64,000 nt of DNA from Synchiropus splendidus (taxonomy: Eukaryota; Chordata; Actinopteri; Syngnathiformes; Callionymidae). Where the stretch lies: positions 65,982,437 through 66,046,436 of the forward strand of contig NC_071334.1 of the NCBI RefSeq assembly GCF_027744825.2, written 5' to 3'. Shown piece by piece: positions 52,371 through 64,000 of the stretch. The position numbers were made by a program, and so were the translations under genes. Positions within the stretch are counted from its first letter, which is position 1; each line of letters opens with the position of its first letter. The notes under the pieces were generated by a model. The model was not told the origin of the DNA, ran no database searches, and saw only the letters and a program-made list of their open reading frames with translations.

Positions 52371-55300
52371 AGACCTACTATAACTTACAATAATAGTGAG
52401 CGAGGAGGCAGCGATGCTGATGCATTACCGTAATCTGCCATATAGATTTTATAATCAAAGTTTCGTTACCCCCCCCCGTGTGTATGGGGGTTACAGTTCA
52501 CAGTTATCTCTAATGATGGTCATTTCTGACCAGAAAAATATCAGAAAAGCACACTACTCAAGTGCTACAAAGTTGACAAGACCCACACTGAACCAAAGTT
52601 GTGATTCACATGTTTTACATTTCCAAAGGCACATAGATGTTTCCTCATTTTATGAAGTCGTGCATTGTTCAGGAACTTCAGAGCTGGTCATGAATGTACA
52701 TGAATGAGTGTTTCACGTCTGGTTGGAACCACAAAAGGAATAGCAAACATACTCTTTTTAATACTCTCTTTTTTTCTGCTTTTTATACGTAGCCTGCTCC
52801 TTCTGACATCAAGCTTTCATTTTGCCCTGGTTGATTTGTTCTTCTGGCGGCTTGCATGTTTGCTGAACCATGTTGAAAAACAAGGGGATGATCGCTTTAT
52901 CTTTTAACACCAAGTGTTTGGACAATATCAAGCAGAAGGAGGAAATGAAGCAAAGAAAGGGAGTGCGTAGATGAGTTCGGCGGGTGAAAGACGAAGCCTG
53001 CAACCAGCCAGTCTGAGAGGAATCATGAACTAATGAGACTGGGAAAAGGATCTTCTTCTCTTCCAGGAGAAGGAATAAACACAGTATACACATGAGCACA
53101 CACACTCCGTTCAGCCAGTCAGTCAGTAACACCAGCTTGCAAGCTTACGAAGACAGTGAGAGCGTGGGTTGTCATTTCTGTGTTTCTGTTGCTCCACAAC
53201 CATAAATTAAGCCCCTGGGAGAGGCCAAGAACTAGAGAGGGAGGGATAAAGGAGTGGGTGAGAGGAAAAAAAAAAAGGAAAGAATGGAAAAAAAAATGTT
53301 TGTAGGGAGAGCAACAGAGCTACTAAGCTAGTCAGATAGAAGACAGGATGAGGACCCATTTGAGATCCCCTGGACTGTACTAAAGAAAGACTGCAGCCCA
53401 ACTTTCTTGGCATCTGCTCTGCACAGCTGAAGGCTTTTATCAGGAAATAATCCTTAATATTCTATCACCAGCATGAATGGACAACATGGAGATGGCATGA
53501 TCAGAAAAAATAATTTAATTTAATTTCCACATCAAAAATTCATGGAGAACTGTTTATTTTCTTTTTTTTTTGTTTGTCCACCAAATTCTAAAAAGAAAAG
53601 TGCCACTTTCTGAGCTCAAGCTGTATGACCCCCCCAAAAAAGCAACATTTAATATTGAAAGAATTCCAATTCATGTATTACCAAAGGGTGCATTGTCCTT
53701 GTTCTTTGTAAGTCTGACTTGTTCACAGTCGGGGCTGCCCCATGCTGTTGTTGCACATCGATGTGCATAGTTTTCAATGATGAGGCTTCTAGATGCAGTC
53801 ATGGTGAGTGGGGTTTTTGGGCAGGGACACTTGCATCACTGTGTTTTGAGGACTTGGCTTCATCAGCCTGCTGCACTCAGAGGTTATCAATGCAAAACCA
53901 CTCTGAACCAGTCTGAAGGATTAAAGTTTAGATTATGAAAGTGCAAAATATTTCAGGAAATATTATTAGTAATAACAGTAATAATAACGTTATTATTATT
54001 ACTATTTTCAAGGAACAAAATGTCTCAAATTTCTTGTTTAAATGGCCCTTAATACAAATGGACAAGCTTCACATCAAAATACAATGTTAAAAGTAATTTT
54101 AAAAGTACAACTTAAAGCTGACTTGATCAAAATGATCTGTTAAAGTCCAAAGAAATACAAACATGGAGCATGAACTGCGTTTGTGAATCACTTCCTGTTT
54201 CAACTTATCTCTAATGACGACCACAATAGCGCTGAATAAAATAATGTGCCTCAAAAGGAACCTCTTTGTTCATAAAAAATGGAACTCACCTATTTGTACC
54301 ATGGTGAGTACATTATTGCTGCTTGTGTATGTGTACCATATGAAGGAGGACACACACATCTGATGGTGTAGTCGACATGAAGGGATACATGTTGCAGAAT
54401 AATGCAATTCCAACGTGGTCTAGCAACACAGATGCAACAGTTAGGTACGAAGGTTAACACACCTTATGAGTGGAGAAGCTCTTGCTTCCCCCTTCGGTTC
54501 ATATGTTTATCCACAAAACTTCCATTCATCCAAGAGGAGTTAATTGGCGTTTTAGTACGCGACAAAATCACAGCATTCTCAGCTGCAGTGAAGAGATGCT
54601 CAAATCCTGACAAGTTGTGATCCAGGAAAGGTCTTTAGAAACACCTGTAAATGCAGCTGCGCATGGCTGGTCCACAGTGAGTGTACTTCATTCACTCAGC
54701 AGCAAGGAGCAGCAAACACATGCTCCTCCTCCCAACACACAATAACTCACTTCTTCATCTTACAAGATGTCATTGGATCGTGATGTCAGCGATCCGACCA
54801 GATCACATGATGAACATTTTTGTCGACATATTTTCAGAATTAAATTACTCATAAATGGAGGAGCATGGTTCTTTCACACTGACACCATGAGTCAAATTAA
54901 CATTTTATCTTCCCAACACTGCCAATAAAGCATGAGTTACCATTTGTGCTTCCTTTTAATAAAGTGTCTGCAGAAAGCCTTGTCTGTTAATGAAGCAAAA
55001 TAATGTTCCCATTTTGACTAATTGAACACACAAACATGTTGGAGGAGTGTTTGCACAAGGTGTTCACCGGAGTGCTTTTAGTTGCATGGGTGGAGGAGCT
55101 GGAGTCATCCATCATCCAGCCATCAAGGGAGATGGTGACAGCCAATAGATTGGCTTTCTCTCTGTTTCCCTTGATCCCGGTTAACAGAAGTAACAGGGGG
55201 GGAAACAGCTGAAGAAGGCCAGCCTGTGGTCCATCATTAGGGTGTCTCTGTGCACTTTAGCTCTCGTGCCCTCACTGTAAGTTGCACGTTTTAAGAAGAA

Positions 55301-55554
55301 AAACACTATGCTTCCGCTGGTTTCTGAGTGAGGACAACTTCAAAGTTAATGATGGGGAACCACAACTTGTTGGAGTATTCCACAAACATGGAAGGCTGTC
55401 ATACATAAGGAAGCCAGTGCAGATCAACCTAGTTTCAAAATAACAATTTCATTTTAGTGAAACATGTACATGATTGATCTGGGTCAAACATGTTTAAAGG
55501 GTCACAGAACACTGTTAGTCCTGTAAGAGTTATGTCATTACACAGTACAAATCC
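52371..55554. other. Non-coding, no gene recognised
   Basis: Features noted: a C-run at 52470-52478, poly-A-rich 53267-53297, and an imperfect palindrome of AGTAATAATAACG type at 53970-54003. I recognise no exon or transposon. Confidence 0.45.
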
Positions 55555-55655
55555 TGTTCAGGGTTGCGGGGAGTGCAGGAGCCTATCCCATCTGTCACTG
55601 GGCGAGAGGCAGGAAATACACCCTGGACCGGTCGCCAGTCCATCGCAGTATTTAA
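55555..55655. repeat. Common fish repeat fragment (GGAGCCTATCCCA type)
   Basis: TTCAGGGTTGCGGGGAGTGC, GGAGCCTATCCCATCTGTCA, CTGGGCGAGAGGCAGG, ACACCCTGGACCGGTCGCCA and GTCCATCGCAG form a block I know as very common in teleost genomes, probably the 3' part of a LINE or SINE. Class not assigned. Confidence 0.7.
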
Positions 55656-57657
55656 GAAGGCATATTTTAGAAAATTGCATTTCAAATTGTTGTTTGTCCA
55701 GACTTAAATTATAAGTTCCACAACCAATTGAAGCGCTGCTTTCTTTATTCGTGATATTTCTCTGTCATCCATAAAAACAAAATTCTCTTGGGACAGAAAG
55801 CATACAACAACACTATTCATCGGTTCAATCGGAAGATGCTCATCCTGGCCACTCCTTGGCTGAGCCGTTTGAATGTGCTTACATTGCGCCAGATGATTAA
55901 ACGCTGCCCCGTAAACACATAACCAATCCAATTTGACCCTGCGCGACGGTGGTCGAATCGTAGCATTGCTCAATTTCCAATGATGTGAATGGGCATGCGG
56001 TGATTGATGGTATCCAATAATGTGTTTTAATGGGACCAAAATCACCAGTTATACTCGGGGGGATAACTTTCACGGTTGAAATGGCCATCTGGCCATCAGA
56101 TGGCGTCCGGCTGAACAATGAATCTGTCAAATGTGCTGTGGACGCGTATGAACACACTGGAGTAAACATGTTGTTTTTCATAACAAATATAAAATGGTGA
56201 TTCAAGTCTATGTGCCAGTTTATTCAATGTCGCAGTTCTTTTGTTCCTTGCTACATTCTTCCCCTTCATGCCATTTTGTCCTTTCTACTGGATCCATCGT
56301 CCCTACCCGCAGGCCTTCTTCCTATTCACTCAGAAGTGTGACAGCTATTCCCAAAGGCCATCTCCGATTGCTCATATTTGTTAAACACTACCATCGGCTG
56401 GCTGAGCACAGCAGACCGCTAACCACATAGCTCCTGAAAGAGATTGTCTGCCTGCAAATTTAACCTTAAATCATGTCTCCTATCTTTAATTTAGACTTTT
56501 TTTGTTTTGTTTTCTACCTTATTCCTGAGTTGCATCACAAGATTTTTTTTTTTATCTTCATTTGCTTGAAGGCAACATACTGTAAAAATGTGTTAAAATG
56601 AAAGTGGAATTTAGTTTTTGCTCAGTCATTAATTTTGATTCATTTATCACAAACGTACCAGTCAAGCTTCATTACTCTCTTATGAAATATGCTGCGGTAG
56701 CAAAAGGAACAAGAGCAATCACTGCTTTCCTAGTTCCGTTGTGCTTGCAATCCAATAGCTGTTTCTGGATGAAATCACAAGTGGAATGAAGTTTTTTGAA
56801 GCGATGCGTGTCTCTTTTTCGACCCCTGCTTCGACTAACTGCCAGACTTTTTTATGGATATGTTTTGATTTTTCCACTTCTTTGTCAGTCTTTGATGGCA
56901 AGGAAATCAATACGCCCTTAAAGACATCAGTTGGGGGGGCGGGGGGAACTGCTTTCTACCCACACCCACTCCATTTAGCCTGACAGCTGAAGGTGCCTGA
57001 CTAAGATCAGAGCATCCAAAAGATAATAAAGAGCTTTTTGACATAGCACTATTTAACACAGTCATACAGAGAGTGCACAGAATTCAATTCAATAGTGAGG
57101 AACATGGAGGCCATTTTACTTAATTCCACCTTCAGGTTCAAATAGTATTTACTTTTTCTTTTCCGCCATGGCTGGACACCATCTCTTGATTCCTGCCTTG
57201 AAAAGTACCTTGAAAATGAAAGACTTGATGCTGAAGAAAAAAAGCAGTTCCCCAATCAGCCTGTGTATTTTGTGATTACAGTAGTGTGTATTAAAATGAT
57301 GGTGGCACTTCAGGTTACACAGTGCCCTTGAAGTAGCTTGCAGTTGCAAAAGGCCTGGGGACCCTGGTCCATGCCCTACCTGTTGGATTACTTGCTACAT
57401 GAGTCGAAGTCTCGACCCATCACTTGGAGTCTTCCAGTAAATAAATAATTGTGGATTACTGTTCAAAGCATGTCTACAAGTATGAGAGGAATATAAAGTG
57501 TATTTTCCTGTGTGATCTTCACGTGTACTTTGGCTTTGATACCCTGCAAATCCAAATACAAGACAGTGGAGATATATATGTATATATATATATATTAATT
57601 GAAGTTTAATCGTATAAGAATATTTGCCACAAGAAGCCACATTTTTTTTCATTTTGA
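55656..57657. other. Non-coding, no gene recognised
   Basis: Contains a CTCF-like match at 56093-56107 (CCATCAGATGGCGTC, plus strand). The 56296-56340 segment translates as TRRPSSYSLRS, faintly LINE-like but not extendable. A short AT tract lies at 57571-57595. Confidence 0.4.
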
Positions 57658-57843
57658 ATGAATTTGTTGTATTACTGACTCAAATGATGGACCCATACAT
57701 ACATTTAAACAACAAAATATTGTTTATTTGGCATCAGTTTGACAATAGCGCAATAAATCACGATGGTGGCTATATTCAATTTATTTGTATAAAAATGTCC
57801 ATTCTTTAAGAATTACAAGTACATTCAGAGTAGTGGAAACCCT
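57658..57843 (-). repeat. Dispersed repeat, minus-strand member of an inverted pair
   Basis: The minus strand matches 16285-16478 across most of its length (see that entry). Family unknown. Confidence 0.75.
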
Positions 57844-58117
57844 GGTCATTGTGTAGCGAAAAACCTCCCAGAATGATGCTTTTGTTTTGCTTGTTTTGCT
57901 TGTTTGCTTTTGTTCAGGGATTCCTCCATGTTTGTTGTTGTTGTTATCATCCTTGCTGCGACTTGTCTTGTGCAGTGTGATCAGTGGACCACGAACTCCT
58001 GCACTGACAAAGGTTTTGTGTCGTCTGGAGAGCAAACTGTAAAATTAAATTAAAACAATTAAAAGCGAATATTTTAACGCATTAATTACGATTAATTAAT
58101 TAACCGAGATTGTGATT
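57844..58117. other. Non-coding; TTAAT-rich repeat-like sequence at 58060-58115
   Basis: GCGAATATTTTAACGCATTA, then ATTACGATTAATTAATTAAC, resembles the ATTAATCGCGATTAATCGCA-type element common in fish. It directly abuts the minisatellite. Confidence 0.4.
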
Positions 58118-58818
58118 TTTTTTTTTTAACTTTTAAAATGTCTATTTTAGTTGTGTGATAATCACAGAAACACTCACATTGCCTGCCATTATTATTATTA
58201 TTATTATTATTTTTACATTTTTAAATGTCTATTTTAAGACAGTTGTGTGATAATCACAGAAACACTCACATTACCTCCCATTATTATTATTATTATTATT
58301 TTTACATTTTAAATGTCTATTTTAAGACAGTTGTGTGATAATCACAGAAACACTCACATTGCCTCCCATTATTATTATTATTTTTTTTTTTACATTTTTA
58401 AATGTCATTTTAAGACAGTTGTGTGGTAATCACAGAAACACTCACATTGCCTCCCATTATTATTATTATTTTTTTTTTTTACAATTTAAATGTCTATTTT
58501 AAGACAGTTGTGTGATAATCACAGAAAGACTCACATTGCCTCCCATTATTATTATTATTTTTTTTTTTTTAACATTTTTAAATGTATATTTTAAGACAGT
58601 TGTGTGATAATCACAGAAACACTCACATTGCCTCCCATGATTATTATTATTATTTTTTTTACATTTTTAAATGTCATTTTAAGACAGTTGTGTGATAATC
58701 ACAGAAACACTGACATTGCCTCCCATTATTATTATTATTATTTTTTTTTTAACATTTTTAATGTCTATTTTAAGACAGTTGTGTGATAATCACAGAAACA
58801 CTCACATTGTCTCCCATT
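58118..58818. repeat. Minisatellite, 8 units of about 88-92 bp
   Basis: The anchor TTGTGTGATAATCACAGAAA recurs (with one GG variant and minor changes) at 58151, 58243, 58331, 58419, 58508, 58600, 58688 and 58779. Each unit has an (ATT)n stretch, a T-run, ACATTTTTAAATGT, CATTTTAAGACAG, the anchor and ACTCACATTGCCTCCC. The anchor contains the inverted repeat TGTGAT-A-ATCACA, and ACATTTTTAAATGT is also nearly palindromic. Open frames inside are by-products of the repeat. Confidence 0.95.
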
Positions 58819-60758
58819 CCCTTGCCGTACTTCTGCATTCCAGGAAAACTTTCCCATCTTATTGTTGCCCGAGGGATTTTTATTTTTCAAAAAAAAAACA
58901 AAAAACAGCATATTCCTCCTCTCTTTGTCTCTCTTACGCATAGGCTAGATTTTGAGTTGTTGTTTTGCACCTCCGGCTATGAAGCACTGCTCCTGCACTC
59001 ATGCACAGAAAGGGAGGATACATCGAGGAATAGGGGAAGATTTTGTCGGACAAAACCATGTGATGACAAACACAATTACTGTCACCCAACTGGCAATTAA
59101 ATAGAGATTGCTTCTTTCTAGTTTTGAGGGTGGCTTTTGCAAATACTGCTCAGCTATTTGTGTCCTTCACCAAACACTGCTGACATGTTATCATTGACCT
59201 CAATGTGCAAACAAACACCCACGTGTTAAAATATAGACATGAAGCCATTCCCTGCCTCCCATCCCCCATATTTCCATGCACACATGCCTGAACACAAATG
59301 GAGAATGGATAAATGTTGTCCTTAACCTGGTGTACTACAACCGCTCAGCAAATGCCAGCTGGGTCAACAGATGCCCTGGGCATTCCAGGCCACTGTTATA
59401 CAAAAAAACACTGGAGCTTTAACGGTGAAAAAGTGCGTGTTTTCACAGACGCGCCAGCATCAACCCGAACGTAGTTGCCCCCTTTGTTTCAAAATGCAGA
59501 GACAGAAGCAGATTAGGAGATTTCATCTTTGCACACAGGGATGAAAACTGTGGCAGGAAGGAGGGGAGTTGGGTCAAAAAATAACAGGTTCTAAAATCTG
59601 TATCGGTTGTGATTAAGTGTGACAGCCAATGTAACAGAAGATTTTCCTTCTGGGTCTGTTTGATCTTTTAGTTGGTGCATTGTTGATCAATTTGATACAT
59701 TCATACAACCATTATGGGTGGTTCTTATCTTTGCTTTACACAAAATAATAAAAAAAAAAAAAATTAAAAAAAAAATGGAAATTGGTCACTTTACTTGTGA
59801 AGAGTTGGCTTCCCATATATGCGCACACTTACGCTGTTGTTACGCTGTTGTTACAGTGTTGTTACACACAGTAGGGCAGTAGTTTGGCAGCAATATCATC
59901 TAACAGATGGATTTTTGCAGATTTTAATGTCTCCTCACTTCTGTAGAGATCTAATATTCAGCTGATTCATAGCAACTTTTGTCTTGAGTCACCACCATTT
60001 GGGAAAAAAAAAATGGTGGTGAAACAAATGTAACATGGAATTTGCCACCACTTGAGACTCATGGAATCAGCAGCCAACCGTGGGATGGAAGCCACGATCG
60101 AGGTTTGTGGAAGGCCACCGATGAAGTTTTAATGATGCCTGTTCCAGAGACGCCTCTTTGACTCACTTTAACACAAACTACTGAGAGAGTTCTGCGATCT
60201 TAAAAGGGAATCGTCATGGGATGAAGTCCCAAAGAAATGATATGACCGGCGATCAGCACCCACTGGTGTGCAAAGCACTGTGGCTTTTGTCATGAGGTAA
60301 CTCACTTTTTATTTTGATTAGAAAAAAAAAAGGCACATAAACCGGAAAGTCTCCTTTCAGACCGTGCTCACGACGCTGTTATTGGATTCAGTAGGATTTA
60401 AACTGTTGCAGACTTGAACATTAAACAATCTAAAATGTCTTTACTCTTATCTGGTATTGACTCCCCTTAGCTGTTTTATTAGTTGAAACAGCAGCTGGAA
60501 TATTTCTACATTCTGACAAGCTCACAATTCCGTTTGGCCCTGCTGCAACAGATCAACCAAAAGGGTAGAAGTAAAATCCAATGTTTATGGTGTAGAAACG
60601 AATGGTGCTGTTTGTTTGAAGAGTAACGTACAAATTTTTTTTAATGTATTTATTTATTATTATTTCTTCTTATTATTATTATTATTTATTTTCGAAGCAT
60701 TCACGTAAAGTTGGATGAGCTGACAACTGGAACATTCAGTATTGTCTGAATTCAGGTA

Positions 60759-60764
<6 letters not shown>
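58819..60764. other. Non-coding; small 11-bp tandem repeat at 59829-59867
   Basis: TTACGCTGTTG repeats about three times at 59829-59867, the last unit variant. Poly-A runs lie at 59749-59776. No gene recognised. Confidence 0.5.
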
Positions 60765-60791
<27 letters not shown>

Positions 60792-60862
60792 CAGTCCTCC
60801 TTGTATTTGTTGCTTGGTTATCGGTTTCATTTAATGTCATTGAAAAAAAATTTAAAAAATTC

Positions 60863-60899
<37 letters not shown>

Positions 60900-60925
60900 A
60901 TTTTATTTTATTTTTTTTTTTTTAA
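60765..60925. repeat. Two short (AT)n tracts and T-rich run
   Basis: TA dinucleotides at 60765-60791 and 60863-60885, followed by T-runs to about 60924. Confidence 0.95.
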
Positions 60926-63299
60926 ACATTTTAACAGCACACTAGTTTTTAGTTACTAGTTAGGTGCTGACGTTTTACCCACCAATACACAGGAAATAAG
61001 GAGGAAAAAAGGACAACTTCTGAAAAAGGCATAGCAACATTTTTATTCATATGAAAAACCGAACCATGAGTCAATTACATAAGCACAATAGGGTCGGGAA
61101 CGTACATACGGGATCTTGGCTAATGCGTAGCAAGTCACTAGGACATGGTGATGCATGGTGACGTATCTGGCAAAAGCGTTTCAGTATCAACACTTCCTCC
61201 TGAAGTGGTTAATTGATAACTGAAATGGCTCTGCTGTTGTGAGTGTGCATGAGTGGTTGTCCAGATAAATGCCCTGCAGTAGAGTTGCGCCCTGTGTCGT
61301 CCACTCAGTGAAGAAGGCTCCAGGCAGTGTGAAATGTTCAATCCCGCAGAGGCAGATCATTTTTACTATGCAGACAGGCGATACTTTTCGTGCTGAGCCA
61401 CATTTCAAATGCAAATATAAATGCATTTCTTTGTTTTCTGAAGAATACCTTTGAGCTAGTAACTTGCCTGAAGACTATCAAGACGTGAACTGGCTACTGA
61501 GTCACTGTTGTCAGGGTGACTGTGATGCAAGTGGTGCTTCAGAAGCACTCCTTTGCCACAATTATGTTTGAGAGGGATGTAAAGTCAATCATACTGTGGT
61601 TGAGAGTTTGCCCATGAGCTTACCATGACACATGGTGAGGCCAACTTTTCACTGCAACATAGCTGACTACAACTTTCATCTTCACAACTAATATGCATTT
61701 GTTTTAATCTATGCATGAGTAGGTTGCTCAAAGCTGAAATAGTTTTGACTCCACACCAAACTTTTATCTCGAATAAAGGGCAACACCTACTGAGTTGGAG
61801 CAAAATGTCATAAGCTCTTAAGCACTGTCGGCATTTATCTCCGCTGTCCGTTTTTCTTGAAAGGCCCGTGGTAAATTGAGAGTCAGAAAAGAGAAATGCT
61901 GAAGTTAAATCAAAGTCTTGCACCGCTGCCGAGGATTCATCGACCAGTATTGGCCAAAAGGAGCACGGACTATATTCCCTCTGCTCAGTGGGATCATTTT
62001 TGATGAGGGCCGTTTTAAGGTTGAATTCTAGGTTCCCTTTTGGGAGCTGATTCTCAACGTGTTTTTCTGCACTTACCCTGAAGAAGGTCGAGACAATCCC
62101 TGCTGATCGTAGCTAAGAGGCGTAAACAAACAATACAGACTCACCTTATGTGCTTTTCTGGAGGGAATGAATCTTGAAGTGCTGTGTTTCATTGGCATTA
62201 CTGTGTTTACAACGATGATAGTCACAAATAAATACAAGTGAATTTGCACGACAAATGTTTGTTACTATGTCTTTCTTTCATTACATGCTTTCACACTTAT
62301 AAGAAACATTAGGAAATGAACATAAATGACAGGTTAAGTACTCTCTTTTGTTTCATGAGAAACTAGTCAACATATTTCCACAGTGGAGCCAGGATTCAGG
62401 TAAATATTCATATAGAACCTTTGACTTGCTTAGGTCTTTTTATTGTTTAGTAATGCGTAAATTCATATTTTTTCATGTTGTGACAGTGTCTTGTGAGAGT
62501 CTTGTTTACCTTCCGAACGCCAACAGTCCACCACTATTTAGGATGCATCCATTGGTTAACGTGAGAGATGCGTTGGTGAATTTTCATATCACAGTGTCAT
62601 GCGCTTCAGGTCCCAGTAGGTGGACCCTGACTTAGGAGCCCCGATTTAGACGTTTGGAGACACCACAGATTGTGTCTCATTCATGAAGACAGTGTCTTAA
62701 AGAGGTGCAAAGTGTTTCAAGTGATTCAAGGATTCCCTGTTTTATTGTTTGAACAATGGTAGTTTAAGGGCATAAAAGCATAAAGGGGATTATCGCACAG
62801 TGCTGGAGTCAATAAAATAAATATTTTAACACAATAACATGAGTGAAGATATGCCAGCGTGACCCTGACATCCCAAATACAAACAGCGTCTGCATATACG
62901 TTGTATGTGAAATGGTTCGATGGCTCATACGGTGTCTTGTTGAAAAAAAAAAAAAAAAACATGCGTGGAAAACACTGCAATTCGCAAGTACTAACTAGTT
63001 GTTGTTTGTCCTTTAGATAGACACATCATCATGCGCTGTCTTGATGGCTTGTTTTGCTTGTATTTTGAATTAAATTATTAAAAAAAAAAAACTGTATTTG
63101 AAATAGACAAACTAGGAAGCTCAAATGTGTGTCAAAAATCTGAATGTTCCTTTTGATGTCTTCTTAGTCAACACCTCTTTTCTGCTGTCAATATTGAGTG
63201 TCATTTATTTTGAATCTCTTTTCATTAGATTTTTTTTTTGTTTCTTTTTCCATGCAATTTAAAGCTCAATATTATCAATTAGTGAGTCTCCTAAAAAAA
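60926..63299. other. Non-coding, no gene recognised
   Basis: Unique-looking sequence. CCCAGTAGGTGGACC near 62615 is a partial CTCF-like match. Poly-A runs occur at 62944-62959 and 63081-63092. No exon recognised. Confidence 0.45.
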
Positions 63300-63864
63300 T
63301 CAATTTTCAATCAGTGACTTAAATAACAGCACCTTCCCGCCCCGATGTTGCGACAGCGTACTTTTCATTATTATCGATTCTTCTCCCTGAGCTGAGATAG
63401 GACACCTCACCACCGCAGTCGATGGCAAAAGCAAACAATAGAGTAGAAAGTATAATTTCCTCCAACAAATGTTACACATCCTCACTATAAACTGAATCCA
63501 TTTTGCGCCGCCGCCGTGGCTCCCCTTTGAGCAGCGTAATCGAATCAGGTAGAGCCACATAATGCCTGAAATGCCAATGAGAGACGGGCGCGCGTGCGGC
63601 CGCTAAATCAAATCAATGGGATCATCGATAAATGGGGGGCTGGATGGAGAGGATTACCTTTGAGCCGCAGGGAAGACTCGGCGGGCCGCTCACTCTTCTT
63701 GATTAAAGGTAGCGATTGTGGTTTGACACTGGTCGTGTGTGTCGCGGGGGTTTGACACCAGATCCGGGTCAGTTATGATCCTTTGAATTGCTCAGCATAT
63801 CGGCCGCATTGTGCGTCTGACATGGGAGCGCACGTAAAGATGGACCCGCTGAGATGGTTCATAA
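63300..63864. promoter_or_regulatory. CpG-rich segment, candidate regulatory element
   Basis: Richer in GC and CpG than the rest of the window (for example GCGCCGCCGCCG, GGGCGCGCGTGCGGCCGC). It is free of simple repeats and holds CCTTTGA three times on the plus strand (63524, 63657, 63780), the core bound by TCF/LEF factors. It also holds AAATCAAATCAATGG, ATCATCGATAAATGG and two TTTGACAC words 30 bp apart. I see no splice-bounded exon. It could be an enhancer, a CpG island near a gene beyond the edge, or chance. Confidence 0.4.
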
Positions 63865-64000
63865 GCGAAGGAGCTGGTTATTGACTTCTGGAGGTCCAAA
63901 CCAAGATCGCGACCAGTCCTGTTAGAGGGGGCTGAGGTGGAGGCTGTGGACTGTTACAAATACCTTGGACCAACAGAGTCAAGAACTCTTTTGTACACCA
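63865..64000 (+). mobile_element. LINE reverse-transcriptase fragment, internally deleted, runs off window
   Basis: From 63865 the plus strand reads AKELVIDFWRSKPRSRPV, LLEGAEVEAVDCYKYLGP. This is the segment after the catalytic YADD of L2/Rex1-like LINEs (the ELVIDF and YKYLG motifs). At about 63973 it jumps to GAGTCAAGAACTCTTTTGTA, which belongs to the extreme C-terminus (compare the minus strand near 39990). About 150 residues of normal spacing are missing, and the C-terminal frame no longer matches the upstream one. A stop codon lies just before AKEL. The 3' end is outside the window. Confidence 0.75.

Noticed and set aside
58118..58818. CRISPR-like array (regular direct repeats with spacers)
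   Set aside because: Spacers are not unique (ATT and T runs), units are about 90 bp, and the context is a vertebrate genome; it is a minisatellite.

Overview
This window looks like non-coding DNA from a ray-finned (teleost) fish. It has long (AT)n, (ATT)n and (AC)n microsatellites. It also has 3' ends of fish non-LTR retrotransposons: an RTE/Rex3-type end with a GATG-repeat tail, an L2-type end with an (ATTCTG)n tail, and a third LINE type with a hexameric AAGTCT-like tail. Tc1/mariner relics, hAT-like and Tigger-like non-autonomous elements and Ty3/gypsy-type LTR remnants are present too. I found no convincing host exon, tRNA, rRNA or snRNA. The window reads as a gene desert or a very large intron. 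Family names come from recalled family features, not from a database search.

Layout. 0-10 kb: hAT-like MITE (1.0 kb), a 5'-truncated Rex3-type insertion with a perfect 10-bp target duplication (3.2 kb), a long (AT)n tract (4.5 kb), Tigger-like MITE copy 1 (5.1 kb) and a putative solo LTR (8.5 kb). 10-20 kb: 3' end of an L2-type LINE with an open reverse-transcriptase C-terminus (10.7-11.6 kb), a CCATGG-family MITE (12.2 kb), a 154-bp tandem duplication (12.6 kb), a compound ATT/GTT tract (14.8 kb), one half of an inverted dispersed repeat pair (16.3 kb) and a LINE tail (17.7 kb). 20-34 kb: the clearest CCATGG-family MITE (20.7 kb), (AT)n(GT)n (23.3 kb), an internally deleted Tc1-like element (24.6 kb), an ATT/GTT tract (26.1 kb), Tigger-like copy 2 (27.5 kb), a GTGGGGACC-type repeat (30.8 kb), a putative solo LTR (31.8 kb), and (AAT)n followed by a LINE tail (33.6-33.9 kb).

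34-50 kb: two adjacent perfect hairpins (35.9 kb), Tigger-like copy 3 (37.7 kb), a LINE 3' end with its ORF C-terminus (39.7-40.0 kb), a weak LTR-like stretch (41.8 kb), a GAGACC-rich repeat (43.5 kb), a decayed Tc1 transposase (45.3 kb), a second GTGGGGACC repeat (46.1 kb) and a collapsed LTR retrotransposon with a gag remnant (48.4-49.3 kb). 50-64 kb: an AT-rich foldback structure (51.0-51.5 kb), another CCATGG MITE (52.1 kb), the second half of the inverted pair (57.7 kb), an eight-unit minisatellite of about 90 bp (58.1-58.8 kb), and at the right edge a CpG-rich segment (63.3-63.8 kb) followed by a deleted LINE that runs off the window.

No genes work together here. Every protein-like segment belongs to a mobile element, and all but the L2 fragment are visibly broken. 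I did not find a new biological system. The most unusual observation is the Tigger-like MITE: a 231-bp core is identical by eye in two copies 22 kb apart and nearly so in a third, while the ends of the same copies have diverged clearly.
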